11,208 nucleotides of DNA from Entophlyctis helioformis (lineage: Eukaryota > Chytridiomycota > Chytridiomycetes > Chytridiales > Chytriomycetaceae): the NCBI GenBank assembly GCA_025526915.1, contig JAHLKH010000461.1:1-11208 (forward strand), read 5' to 3'. Both the position numbers and the translations under genes were made by a program. The notes beneath the pieces are model-generated. The model was not told where the DNA came from, ran no database searches, and saw only the letters and a list, made by a program, of their open reading frames with translations. Below are positions 1 to 8,700 of this stretch, piece after piece (position 1 is the first letter of the stretch; the number at the start of each line of letters is the position of its first letter).

Positions 1-30
1 GCCAAACATTGCTCGATTTTGCGCCAAAAC

Positions 31-75
31 AACCAAAACCAACCAAAATCAACCAAAATCAACCAAAATCAATCC
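31..75. repeat. A-rich 10-bp tandem repeat (AACCAAAATC, about 4 units)
   Basis: Four consecutive 10-bp units lie at 31-40, 41-50, 51-60 and 61-70. The first differs at one base (AACCAAAACC), the next three are identical, and a partial unit follows to 75. The same A/C-rich composition starts a little earlier, at about 23. The array is AT-rich on an otherwise GC-rich background. It does not match a common telomere repeat, and no gene is attached to it. Confidence 0.85.
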
Positions 76-280
76 AGCAGCGACAACGACCCTTGCGATG
101 CAACAGCCGTGTGTGCATCGGTGCAGGCTCAACGTCGCACGCAGCGCACACTGCAGGATGGCACATGGCAGCCAGTGTGATGCGCACATCCTGCTCGTCT
201 GGCATCCATGGGCTGGCTTGGCGATGCCAAGGACAGCAAGATCACACTGCATCAGCGACCGTGAGAGCACGACGATGCTG

Positions 281-326
281 GCATTCACACGGCGTATCTG
301 CCTTGCTCGACATGCCGTGTGAATGC
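281..326. repeat. Perfect 13-bp inverted repeat (hairpin)
   Basis: GCATTCACACGGC at 281-293 is the exact reverse complement of GCCGTGTGAATGC at 314-326. The loop is 20 nt, and its first two positions can add a G-T and a T-A pair. Neither strand carries a recognisable gene here. It could be the core of a small palindromic element or a structured transcript; function is unknown. Confidence 0.8.
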
Positions 327-335
327 AACCTCGCC

Positions 336-360
336 TGAAAGCATCCAACAGGATGCTTCA
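336..360. repeat. Short-loop hairpin, 10-bp stem with one bulge
   Basis: AAGCATCC (339-346) and GGATGCTT (351-358) pair perfectly around a 4-nt loop (AACA). The stem extends to TGA/TCA at its base (336-360) if one A is bulged. It begins 9 nt after the larger 281-326 hairpin, so two stable hairpins sit in tandem within 80 bp. No U-run follows, and a bacterial-type terminator is not expected in this genome. Confidence 0.7.
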
Positions 361-650
361 AGCAGCGTCATCCGGCAAGGATCGATGCGCTCAAGACCAA
401 GACCGTCCGATGCACACCACAGCAGAGCAGGCAGCATAAAGGCAGTCGTCGGGTTGGTCGACAGCTCGTGCATACTCGGCCCACATCGACAACACGGCTG
501 TCCATGCAAGACCCATCAAGCATGAGCATCCGATGCTCTCCGAGTTCTCTGGCGTCGATCGCGAGCGCTTTTCTCAGCTCGGTATGCTCTTGTGGATACT
601 CTGCTCATTGCCAGCAATGCCAGACAAGACCACTCGCTGACATGCCGCCT

Positions 651-673
651 TGGATGGATGGATGGATGGATGG
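651..673. repeat. (TGGA)5 tetranucleotide microsatellite
   Basis: Five exact TGGA units plus TGG run from 651 to 673. It is a simple microsatellite in the gene-free part of the window, likely length-polymorphic. Confidence 0.92.
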
Positions 674-902
674 TCGCCCACCAGCCATGGGCAGCTGTCT
701 GCTGCGGTTTGAGCCTTTGCTTGAGCCCGACTACACCGGATCGTGAGTGGCCTTGGACTGCTTGCTCCTTTGGTGTCCTTGCCCAACACGGCGTGTTCTC
801 ACTCGCCACGGCTGACTTCCATCCATCTGCCCATGCCAACAACAGCGTGTCTGTGCCTATTGTGCTGCCGTTCTTCCGTGCCAAGACGAGTGAATCTCAG
901 TC

Positions 903-930
903 TGCCACTGCCACTGCCACTGCCACTGCC
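903..930. repeat. (TGCCAC)4.7 hexanucleotide repeat
   Basis: Exact units start at 903, 909, 915 and 921, followed by a partial TGCC at 927-930. Read in frame the repeat would give alternating dipeptides, but no convincing gene surrounds it, so I treat it as a simple-sequence repeat. Confidence 0.92.
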
Positions 931-2340
931 AATAAAGCGACCCGATGGCCACGGCAATGCATCACCATCCAGAGACGTATACATTTCCATATTGCATAGC
1001 GGGCAGATGGACGAGGCGTTGGCAATTGAATGCTATCTGCCGTTAAGCAAGCAAGGCGTGAAGGGGGAGATGCGTGTGCGTCGCACTCGCATCAGACACG
1101 CTCGACAGTCCATCCGCAGCCATCCACAGCCACGCGTCGGGCCTGCGAGCAGCATTCGCGACACACGACGCGCATGGACACGCTCTCAACGCGCATTGTT
1201 TGGCTGGCGAGTCTGCCGGCACTGCAGCACATTGCCAGTGGCAGGGCGAGGTGCTGGCCATCAGACGCACAGCCAGCACGCCTGCTGCTGGCTGCCCCAA
1301 GAGCATGCCATGCGTTGCCTTGCCATCGACTGCCTGCAGCCAATGTGGCGGTCTCCATTGCCAGCATGCCATCAGTTGGCGGTCGCAGCTGGATCTGCAT
1401 GACTGCCTTTGCAGCATCCGTGCCTCGTGCCAATTGCTTGCTCTTTCCTTACACACAACAAGGCTCTCGCGGTCTGACCAGCTATCTGCGACACGTGTTT
1501 GCCAAGACGACAGTAAGACTCTTGCCGTCGTAGTTGCGTGTGTGCTGCTGTGTGCTGCTGCTGCTGCTGTTGCTCGTGGAGCGTGCGACAGTCTACATGG
1601 CAGCCAGCCGCTCTTGTCTAACCCACAGCACGCCGATGTCTGCCCTCCAGCCTGCTCTCCGCCTCCGGTTTGTTCTCCGCCACACACCCGCATGCTTTTG
1701 CTTCCAAGATGCAGCTCCAGACAACAAACCACAGACCAGCAGGTACGTGGCACATTGCCCCTCTCGCTCTCACGCCATACACTCTGCACATGCTGCTGTC
1801 TCTGTATGCCTTGCCTGCCTTGCCTGCCGCATGCCTGCTGCCACCTCTCCCTCCCGGCTCGCTGGTCTTGCTCTGGCTGCTGCCATCCCTCGGCTGCGGT
1901 GATGGGCAACCCGCGCCACTCCGCTCTGTTGTCTGTTGTTTCCCAGCAACAGAGAGCATGAGCAGCGACGGTCTGTCGCCCCTCTCCCGCCGTCACTGGC
2001 CTGCCTGCCTGCGTGCCGCACGCCGTCCGTCTGCATGGCCGACTTGCCGGTGGCTGGCATGCCGCCTATCGCAGCACGGCAGCAGCGTTTCCAGCGAGTG
2101 CGTGCCTGCAGACGGCTCGCGCAGTCGCCAGCCGTGAGTCGCGTTGGATCCGCTCGCTTCCAGTGACGCGGTCGCGACGTGGAGATGGCGCGGCAGCTGC
2201 GATGACGTGTGCAGGGCCATCGCAGCATCCACCAGCAGCCACGATGCGACGATGTGATGATGGAGACACTCTGCTTGCGCCGGTGATGTGGCTGGCAAAG
2301 CCTCCCATGCCATGACTGACTGACCGACGCCTCTTCCTCG

Positions 2341-3540
2341 TTCCATGCGACCGAATCCGCCCTCTTGGCTGCTCGACTCGACGGCGCATCCCACGCAGCA
2401 TCCATCGGCAAGCCACACGCCGATCCGCAGGCAGACTCGTGGGTCCAAGCCGGCAGCCATGGATGCTCTGCAGGCGGTCGACACAGGCACGCTTGATGAC
2501 GCTGCGGTGTCTGCGGTGTCTGCGAGCAGCACAGCGAAGGCACGACCGCCTCGACAGACACCGCACGCCGTGGGTCGCCAAGAGGAACAGCGGCTGCACA
2601 GCGACGGCGGCTGGTGGTGCCTTGGCTTGCTTGCTTGCTTGACTGACTGGCTAACCGGCTGACTGGCTGGTTGGTTGGCGGGCTTCTGGAGTGTGCAGCA
2701 GATGGCACTGCATGGGTCTTGGTTGCTGAGTGTGGCAGCTGCTGTGTGGGGCGGGCTGTCGAGAGAGGTCGATGGCTGGGCTGCAAGAGGAGCATCGGCG
2801 CAGCATGAACGGGCAAGGGCAAGCGGCTGGCACGGGCCTGTTGCTGCGAGTCTGTATGGCGGCTGACAGCCTGGCCGCCTGCCCACATGCACAGCAGCTG
2901 CAGAGCCAAGGCGAAGCGAACACCTGGCGCAGGATCCAACAAGCTCAAGGCAGCGCCAGCAGATGAACAGTGTCGCGTTAAGCCGTTTCGTCGGTCAAGG
3001 GGCAAGATCGGCTGGTGGCGCTTGGAGGCGAGCGTCGAGTGTGAGGGCTGGGGTGAGTGCCAGTGCCTGCACTCGATCAGGAGTCGGCTGGTGGATGTGG
3101 CTGCATGCTTGGCAAGCCGTCTGTCTGCTGTCAGTCTGCTGGACGCTGACTCTCACGGCCGACTGGCACGCGGCTGGCTGCTTGCAGAAGCATCGCATGG
3201 ATGAATGGATGGCTGAGTGAGAAGGCATTGCCGCACACTCGCATGCATCGCCTGTGGTCTCGTTCTGCTTGCTCACGCTGACGCTTGTGACCGCCTCTGC
3301 ATCCGATGGACGATCAAGTGCATTGTGAGTGTGTGAGTGAGGATTGAGAACCAGACGGTGAACTGCAAGAGCAAGTCAATGAACGGATCCAAGACGATAG
3401 GCAATGTCAAGCAAGCAGTGCCAGCAAGCAGGCAAGCACGGACAAGATAGAGGCGATGCAAGACGACAAGTGTGAGGTGAAGAGCAAGCAGTAGGCGATT
3501 GAATGCAAGTGGTCAGGAAGCAGGAAGATCAAGACGCAGG
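2341..3540. other. Gene-free, G-rich low-complexity stretch
   Basis: No supportable gene. The plus strand is now G-rich (row 2701-2760: 27 G, 11 C; row 3001-3060: 31 G, 10 C), the opposite of the preceding 1.5 kb. Degenerate GGCT/GGTT/GCTT tetranucleotide strings are common. An open frame on the plus strand at 2345-2662 begins like a plausible peptide but becomes a TGCT/CTTG simple repeat at its end, and no domain is visible. A 411-codon open frame on the minus strand (3005-1770) spans the composition switch but has the residue make-up of random GC-rich sequence. Confidence 0.55.
2622..2679. repeat. Degenerate tetranucleotide repeat (CTTG / ACTG / GGTT)
   Basis: About 2626-2640 is (CTTG/GCTT)n. 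It runs into GACTGACTGG, then GCTGACTGGCTGG and TTGGTTGG up to about 2679. The 4-bp register is largely kept while the unit drifts, typical of an old slippage-derived array. Confidence 0.75.
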
Positions 3541-4045
3541 GCGGTCAAGGAACAGGCTGGTGTCGGCGAATGGCAAGTGGGAGGTTGGGTGGATGCCATT
3601 TGTCGACAACCAGCGGATTGGGCTTGATGGTGCGATCAAGCATGCGATACGCGATGCTTGTGATTGTGGCACTCTGGCTAACCATTGATATTGGTGATCG
3701 TGTACGATCGAATGCGGCCAGAGACGGTCTTGAACGTGCCAGTGTGAACACATCCCGGTCGTTCAATGGCACGATCAAGATTGGGCTGCTCAACCAGGAT
3801 TGGGCCGCTAATGTGGGCTGCTCAACCAACCAGGTCAAGCCAATGGCACGATCAAGTCGCACGGCGGCCAAGGAACAGGCTGATGGCGACGAATGGCAAG
3901 TGGGAGGTGGGGAGGCAGCCATTCGTCGCCATTCAACGGCTTGTAGATCGCAGGGTATCATGGTGCGTGCCGCAACGGGTTGTGCGCTGCTTGCTATTGT
4001 TGTACTCGGACTGACCATTGATCGTGGTGAGCGCGTTGGAGCATG
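3541..4045. repeat. Imperfect direct duplication, two copies about 180 bp long
   Basis: Copy 1 (about 3541-3712) and copy 2 (about 3864-4043) align in order. The first 72 columns agree at about 60 positions, including the shared block GAATGGCAAGTGGGAGGT. The 80 columns starting at ATGGTGCG (3627 and 3960) agree at about 55. The offset changes from 323 to 333 bp, so indels separate the copies. The spacer holds two smaller direct repeats: GGGCTGCTCAACCA at 3783-3796 and 3815-3828, and CAATGGCACGATCAAG at 3764-3779 and 3841-3856. A 163-codon plus-strand frame (3570-4061) runs through both copies and repeats a hydrophobic stretch ending in LTIDxGxRV. I cannot tell whether it is translated; a decayed tandem repeat or element relic is as likely. 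Confidence 0.75.
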
Positions 4046-4549
4046 TATGGTTCAATACTGAGAGTGTGCACAGCCACTGGCACTTCAGCACTTGTGTCTC
4101 TCTTATGTGCATGGAATAGGCCCACTGGCCTCTGTCGCTATGTAAAGCAAGCCAAGCATCCAAACACCTCCATCTGGTACGTCCTGAATGCTTCCAACAT
4201 GGCCAGATTCGACTGACACGTTGCCATTCGACCGAGCTTGGTCATGCTGCTCAGCTGCACGCTGCCTTTGGGCTATCTGTAAGACTGTTCACTTTCTGTT
4301 GGTGTTTTCGCCTCTTCTCTTTGCCTGTCTGCATGCCTGTCTGCTTGCCGTGATGCCTGTCTCTGCTTCCGTGTGCATCTCTTGGAATTGACGGTTTGGG
4401 ACGATCGCGACTGTGGGCAATGCAGCACAGATGACAATCACCAGGTTGGTTGAGACGACATGGCGTGATGTGGCCGAGACGTGGAGGGACGAGACGCGAC
4501 GTGCATCGGCTGGTGTTGGCAAGCATGCAGACTCACACTGGCTGCTCAT

Positions 4550-4613
4550 AGCATGCAGAGCCAGTCTGGTGGGGGTGGCTGTAGCGGTTTTGGATGAGAC
4601 GGCTCTGCATGCT
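4550..4613. repeat. Perfect 13-bp inverted repeat, 38-nt loop
   Basis: AGCATGCAGAGCC (4550-4562) is the exact reverse complement of GGCTCTGCATGCT (4601-4613). Part of each arm is the palindromic string GCATGC or TGCATG, which is frequent across the window and raises the odds of a chance match. Confidence 0.65.
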
Positions 4614-4751
4614 CTGCAGCTGGTTGGTCTTGTGGGTCTGCTTTCTGGTGGGAATGCCTGTGTGCGCGCGTCTCTTGAGCCTGTCGACGTCCTCTGGCAG
4701 CCATGAGGTGTTGTTCTCGCCTTCCTTGATTGTCATCTGATGCTGGAGAGG

Positions 4752-4777
4752 ATTGCATGTTTTGCTGTGCATGCAAT
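4752..4777. repeat. 8-bp perfect hairpin, 10-nt loop
   Basis: ATTGCATG (4752-4759) pairs with CATGCAAT (4770-4777) around TTTTGCTGTG. It is another TGCATG-based hairpin; function is unknown. Confidence 0.55.
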
Positions 4778-5406
4778 GTGCGATGCTGGCTCGAGGGGAT
4801 CTGAGGGCATTCATGCTGCTGCTGCTGCGGGTTGGATGGTGGCGACCCAACTGTGCACATGCGACGATCATGTTGGTGTGGGCGATTGCGCATGCACAGA
4901 GCAGCCGGGGTTTCTCAGTGGGTATGTCGTGGTGATACACGAAGAGTCCCACACTGTCTGAGCCGCCAGTCTCAGTCGTCCATAACGGAGTCTTCCCCGT
5001 TACCAAAAACGACAAAAAAGCGGTTGCGTCCGAGGGCACTGGCACTGGCTCTCGAGCCCGATCTCCGTCTTGTTGGTTGCGAAGCGTCGTGTCTGAGTTG
5101 ACCGGTGCATTCATTGAAGACGTCTTGTTGAGTTACTGCTGTTGATGGTGTTCGTTGCTGCCTGCCTATGTTGGCGGCCAGCGAATACAACAAAACGGAG
5201 ACTGGAAGCTGCGATCTAGCCACAGCTTAGACCTGGAAGACATCGCCGAAGCTGGCGAGGACCCACACGGCAATCGCGAACCTGTCCGTGCACAAGCGTC
5301 AGTCGTCTGTGCCAGCGAACCAATCGAGACAAGAAAATCGACCAACGCCCGCAGGCGATGAGCAGGTGCTGATGGCGGGCAAGAGGCGGGCAAGAGGTGC
5401 ACTCAC

Positions 5407-5528
5407 AGGCCACCGTGGAAGACGACCTTGCCGTTTCCAGGGTTGAGCAGCTCATGGACGACACCGCCGGCAGGCTGGGCCTTCACGGGCTCGCCAGGCG
5501 CACTTCCGAGACCGACTCTGCCAGACAT
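5407..5528 (-). CDS. Probable first exon of a small unrecognised protein gene
   Basis: On the minus strand an ATG at 5528 opens 40 codons: it starts MSGRVGLGSAPGEPV and ends near NPGNGKVVFHGG. Codon choice is strongly G/C-ending (AAC GGC AAG GTC GTC TTC CAC), unlike the surrounding non-coding DNA, and the peptide is Gly/Val/Pro-rich without the Cys/His excess of the shadow frames. The frame meets TGA at 5403-5405, but that TGA lies inside a textbook GTGAGT donor (5406-5401), so the exon most likely ends at 5407 in phase 2 and continues downstream. A 41-residue complete protein is the alternative. One possible next exon is 5251-5233 (acceptor CAG, donor GTCTAA), but its donor is weak. I do not recognise the family. 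It diverges from BRE1 across a 218-bp shared upstream region. Confidence 0.45.
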
Positions 5529-5746
5529 TGCGGTATCTGCGAGTGGGGCCAGAGCATGTCGTCAGTGAGCGAGCAGGGGAGGGCGATGCATGCAAGGGCT
5601 TGGGCGTGGGCAACCGTCTAGCCCAAGCTCCACAGCCGCGCGGCGCCCGTCGCCGAGGGAAGGCCTCGGGCTGGGCTGGGCTGGGCTGGGCAGCCGGGCA
5701 GCCGGGATCCTCACGTTGTTGCACAGTTTGCGACCAAGTCGCCCGA
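5529..5746. promoter_or_regulatory. Divergent promoter region between BRE1 and the minus-strand exon
   Basis: The 218 bp between the proposed minus-strand start (5528) and the BRE1 ATG (5747) must carry the promoters and 5' leaders of both genes. No TATA box is obvious; the sequence is GC-rich and includes a G-quadruplex motif. The BRE1 frame stays open upstream to another ATG at 5528-5530, so a 73-residue N-terminal extension is formally possible. The 5747 start is preferred because its peptide begins MESQRKRPL, like the short basic starts of BRE1 proteins, and because the extension would consume the whole promoter region. Confidence 0.5.
5668..5698 (+). promoter_or_regulatory. G-quadruplex motif (GGGCT tandem repeat)
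   Basis: Five GGG runs at 5668-5670, 5673-5675, 5678-5680, 5683-5685 and 5688-5690 are separated by identical 2-nt CT loops. A sixth follows at 5696-5698. This meets the usual G3 (N1-7) x4 rule with very short loops, which favour stable parallel quadruplexes. It lies 49-79 nt upstream of the BRE1 ATG on the BRE1 coding strand, so it could fold in promoter DNA or, if transcribed, in the 5' leader. Confidence 0.8.
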
Positions 5747-8700
5747 ATGGAATCGCAGCGAAAGCGGCCGCTGGCTGGACTCGCAAACAGCGCCAGCAGC
5801 ACAGGCAGCACCGGCAGCGCCAGCAGCAGCAACGGTGCCGCTGGCCCGGGGCGGCCAGACGCTGCGGGCGGCAGCCACGGCGACGCCGAGGCCGACGACC
5901 ACTACGCCGCGCCGCACTCTGCTGCCAAGCGGCCCAACCGCGGCCCGTCGCCGCCGTCGCTGCCGTCGCTGCCCTTGAACGGCGGCGGTCTTGGCAGCAC
6001 GGCCCGTCACGCTGTCCTCGAGGCCGGCGCTGCGTCTGCCGAGCCCGACCCTGCCCACGACCCCAAAAGCTTCGAGGTGCGTCGTGCGCATGCTGGCGGC
6101 TTCTCCCTGCCCTCGCCGTGCCGTGCCGTGCCGTGCTGTGCATGCCCCCCACGCCTGCTCCACCCGTGCTGACCCTTGCACGCCGTCTCGCTCATCTTGG
6201 CCATGTCTCGCACGTCTCGCACGTCTCGCACGTCCGCTGGCCCTGCTGTCTGGCCCTGAACGTCCCGCTGCTCTCTGGCCCGCATGCGCCTCTGTCCGGC
6301 CCTTGTCTGCTTCTGCTGGCCACCTGCCTCTCCATCTGCTGCTGCCGCTGCCGCTGCCTCAATGTATCGTTGTCAACAACCTGCTGTACTTGCTGCTCGC
6401 TGCTGTCCACTGCTATCCTCTGCTGCCACTTGCTACTACTGCCGCTTGCTACTGCTGCTACCCTGCTTGCCATACACAGGGCGTCGTCCTCGCATACCAG
6501 AAAAAGGCCATATGGCTGCAGATGGAAGAGTACCGTCGCCAGCACGACGCGGCTCTCGGTGACTTGGCCGTGCTCGACTCGCAAATGGCTTCGCTGGAAT
6601 CTGCGCTGGGTGCTATTGTCGTCGTCACAGACTCGGTGAGTGTCCTGCATCCGTCCTGCCCATGGGTCCGGCATGCTTCTGGCGGCCATATGCTGACATT
6701 GCGTCTGTGATGTTGTCGCTGGATTCGATTCATGGCCAGGTGTACGCTACGCTTGATTCTGTCGCCGGACAGCAGCCTGCGACCAACGACATGCAAGTCG
6801 ACGCTTCATCGGATCTGTCCTCATCTCTCGTACACCTGTTCTCAAGCCTTAATCCTATTCCGACCACCAATCCATCCCCGTCATCTTCAACAGCACCTTC
6901 CACCTCTTCAGCACACGCCATGTTTCTGTCCAACTTCAAGGAACGCTGGACAGCCATCGGAAACTTGGTGTCGATAATATCCCGTGTCGTTTCCAACGGC
7001 CGCCTTTCTCCAGATGTTGACAAGGCATTGGCAAGGAGCCAGAAGCTTTCTGCAGAGGTACGGATGTGCCGATTGGCTTGAGCTTGGCTCAATTGGCGAT
7101 CGACTCACACGCTCGCATCGTATGCATGTTGGCATCGACTCTTGCCAATCTGGCGTGCGGCACATACACAGGCGTCACAGCTCCAGACACAGATTGCGCA
7201 ACATCAACATCGGATCCAGACTCTTGAAGCAAAGCTCAGCACGGCAACTGAGACCCTGCTGAGCACGCAAAAGAAACTGGACCGGCTCCGCATGCAACCT
7301 CACGCTGAGGTACCGGGGGGATCTGCCAATGCCAGCGGCTCAGCAGGCCCAGGTGAAGCAGGCGCAGAGACTGCTAATGGCGCGGGCGCAAATGCAGGAT
7401 CGGCGTCGGCAGTTAAAGTAAGTATGCATGCTGGATACAGCACACAGCGCATTGCCTAACCATCCGTGATGAATCTTGTTTGATAGGCTGATGGCACTTC
7501 GGGTGCAACCGTCGCAGAGGAGCTGTATCGTGATGCCGCACACCAGGCAGAGTTGCGACTGGCCGAGATTCAAAACCTCACAAAGGAGCGCGCAGCACTA
7601 CAAGTCGAGATGAATTCGATGCGGCTCGAGGTTTGTGTGCGCTTGCATTTTGTGCCCGCGTCGGTCTTTATTGACATGCCCTTTGCATTGCAGCTTGAAG
7701 AGGCACGTACCAAGGATGCACGGCTTGCTGATCTGGACCGACAACTACGACACGAGATGACGCAACACGACTTGACGCGAGGCGAGCTTGAGCGCGTTCT
7801 GCTGGAGAACCAGTCTCTGCATGGCGACCGCAGATCGTTTATTGAGCAAGTGCGGGTATGTTGTGCTTCTGCAGTGTGTGATGTACGATGATGAGTTGCG
7901 TTGTTCTGAACGCCAGAATGTCCAATGCGCGGATGGTGCGTTCAGATTGCAGAGGCCAAGGAGCGCAAGTCACTCGAGGCTGAGTTGCGGAAACTGGAGG
8001 TCGACCTGCAGAGGTTACGAAGTGCGCGCGATGCTCTGCAAAAGTCGCTGGAGGAGCGGATGTCGCGAGACGAGGTGGAGATGCGCCATGTCCAGGAGAT
8101 GCGGCAGCTTGCCCAGACTCGCAAAGACAGGATGATGACACTCGAGGCCGACCTGCAGCGGCTCAAAATGTGCGTCGCAGCCAACATGGGCGAGACAAGT
8201 CTGATTGAGTTTTTTGACGAGGCTCCCGATACCAGCCCATACAAGGTTCTGCGAGAGAGGCTAAGGTGGATTGGCATGCATGCGCGTCCATTGGCTTCTA
8301 GTTGACGGATGTCTAACAGGGGACGCTTGGTTACATGTACATGACGGATGCACAGCCAAGCCGAGACGCGGATCAACCAGTTTGAGGAGCTCATGACCAG
8401 CCTGCAGTCTGAAGATCCCACAGCACAGGTTGGCCGAGACTTTGATGGGACCGACTTGTCGACGGAGGGCAATGCAGGTCAGAACTGACGCCGACTTGCG
8501 ACACGTTCTTTCCAGTTGGCGGCACAGATCGATCAGCAGGCGTCTGTCGAGAGGCAGCTGCGCAAAGAGATTGACGACTTTGTGCGACTCCTGGGTTCGA
8601 GCAATCCGGATCTGGTTGCGCGACTCGAAGACCAAGATCGTCAGATTGCCGAGCTGCGTGCCAAGGTCGATTACTCGCAAAAGGTACTAGCTGGATGCAC

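Larger units (their letters stand above)
361..2340. other. Gene-free, C-rich low-complexity stretch
   Basis: I find no gene I can support here. Long open frames exist on both strands (for example 1043-1996 minus and 1074-1961 plus). They overlap one another, their translations are dominated by Cys, His, Arg, Ala and Ser, and no domain is visible, as expected for GC-rich non-coding DNA with few stops. The plus strand is rich in C over G in most of this interval (row 1801-1860: 28 C, 12 G; row 1081-1140: 26 C, 13 G). Degenerate CTGC/TGCC/CCTG strings are frequent (e.g. 1785-1840, 2000-2018), and a (CTG)5 run lies at 1555-1569. Confidence 0.6.
4046..5400. other. No confident gene; possible downstream exons of the minus-strand gene
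   Basis: A 193-codon minus-strand frame (5114-4533) and a shorter one (5223-4972) lie downstream of the minus-strand exon at 5407-5528. They could contain later exons of that gene, but I could not build a splice chain with consistent phase and strong sites, and neither translation shows a known domain. On the plus strand a 97-codon frame (4413-4706) overlaps them; it is not supported either. Two perfect inverted repeats occur here (4550-4613 and 4752-4777). Confidence 0.4.

Noticed and set aside
31..75. Telomere-like repeat at the window start
   Set aside because: The 10-bp AACCAAAATC unit does not match common telomere repeats, and the array is only four units long and internal to the sequence.
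931..936. AATAAA as a polyadenylation signal
   Set aside because: There is no gene upstream on the plus strand for it to serve; a single hexamer is expected by chance.
1043..1996. A 317-codon minus frame and a 295-codon plus frame over the same interval
   Set aside because: They are antisense to each other with equally random composition; neither has plausible codon bias, a domain or splice continuity.
2345..2662. A 105-codon plus-strand frame beginning MRPNPPSWLLDS
   Set aside because: The first part reads fairly well, but the end is encoded by a CTTG/ACTG microsatellite and there is no upstream or downstream support. Kept only as a weak possibility.
1770..3005. A 411-codon open frame on the minus strand, the longest in the window
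   Set aside because: Its translation is a Cys/His/Arg/Ser/Ala mixture without any domain, it spans the composition switch and simple repeats, and other long frames on both strands overlap it. GC-rich low-stop DNA explains it.
4533..5114. A 193-codon minus-strand frame as a stand-alone gene
   Set aside because: No recognisable domain and a composition typical of shadow frames. I could not connect it by good splice sites to the minus-strand exon at 5407-5528, although it might contain part of that gene.
5590..6639. A 349-codon plus-strand frame overlapping BRE1 exon 1, intron 1 and exon 2
   Set aside because: It is an alternative frame of the BRE1 5' region, dominated by Arg, Gln, Cys and Pro from GC-rich repeats. 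The BRE1 frames explain both exons.
8586..8606. A GGTTCGA string resembling a tRNA T-arm
   Set aside because: It lies within BRE1 exon 9 coding sequence and no cloverleaf can be drawn around it.
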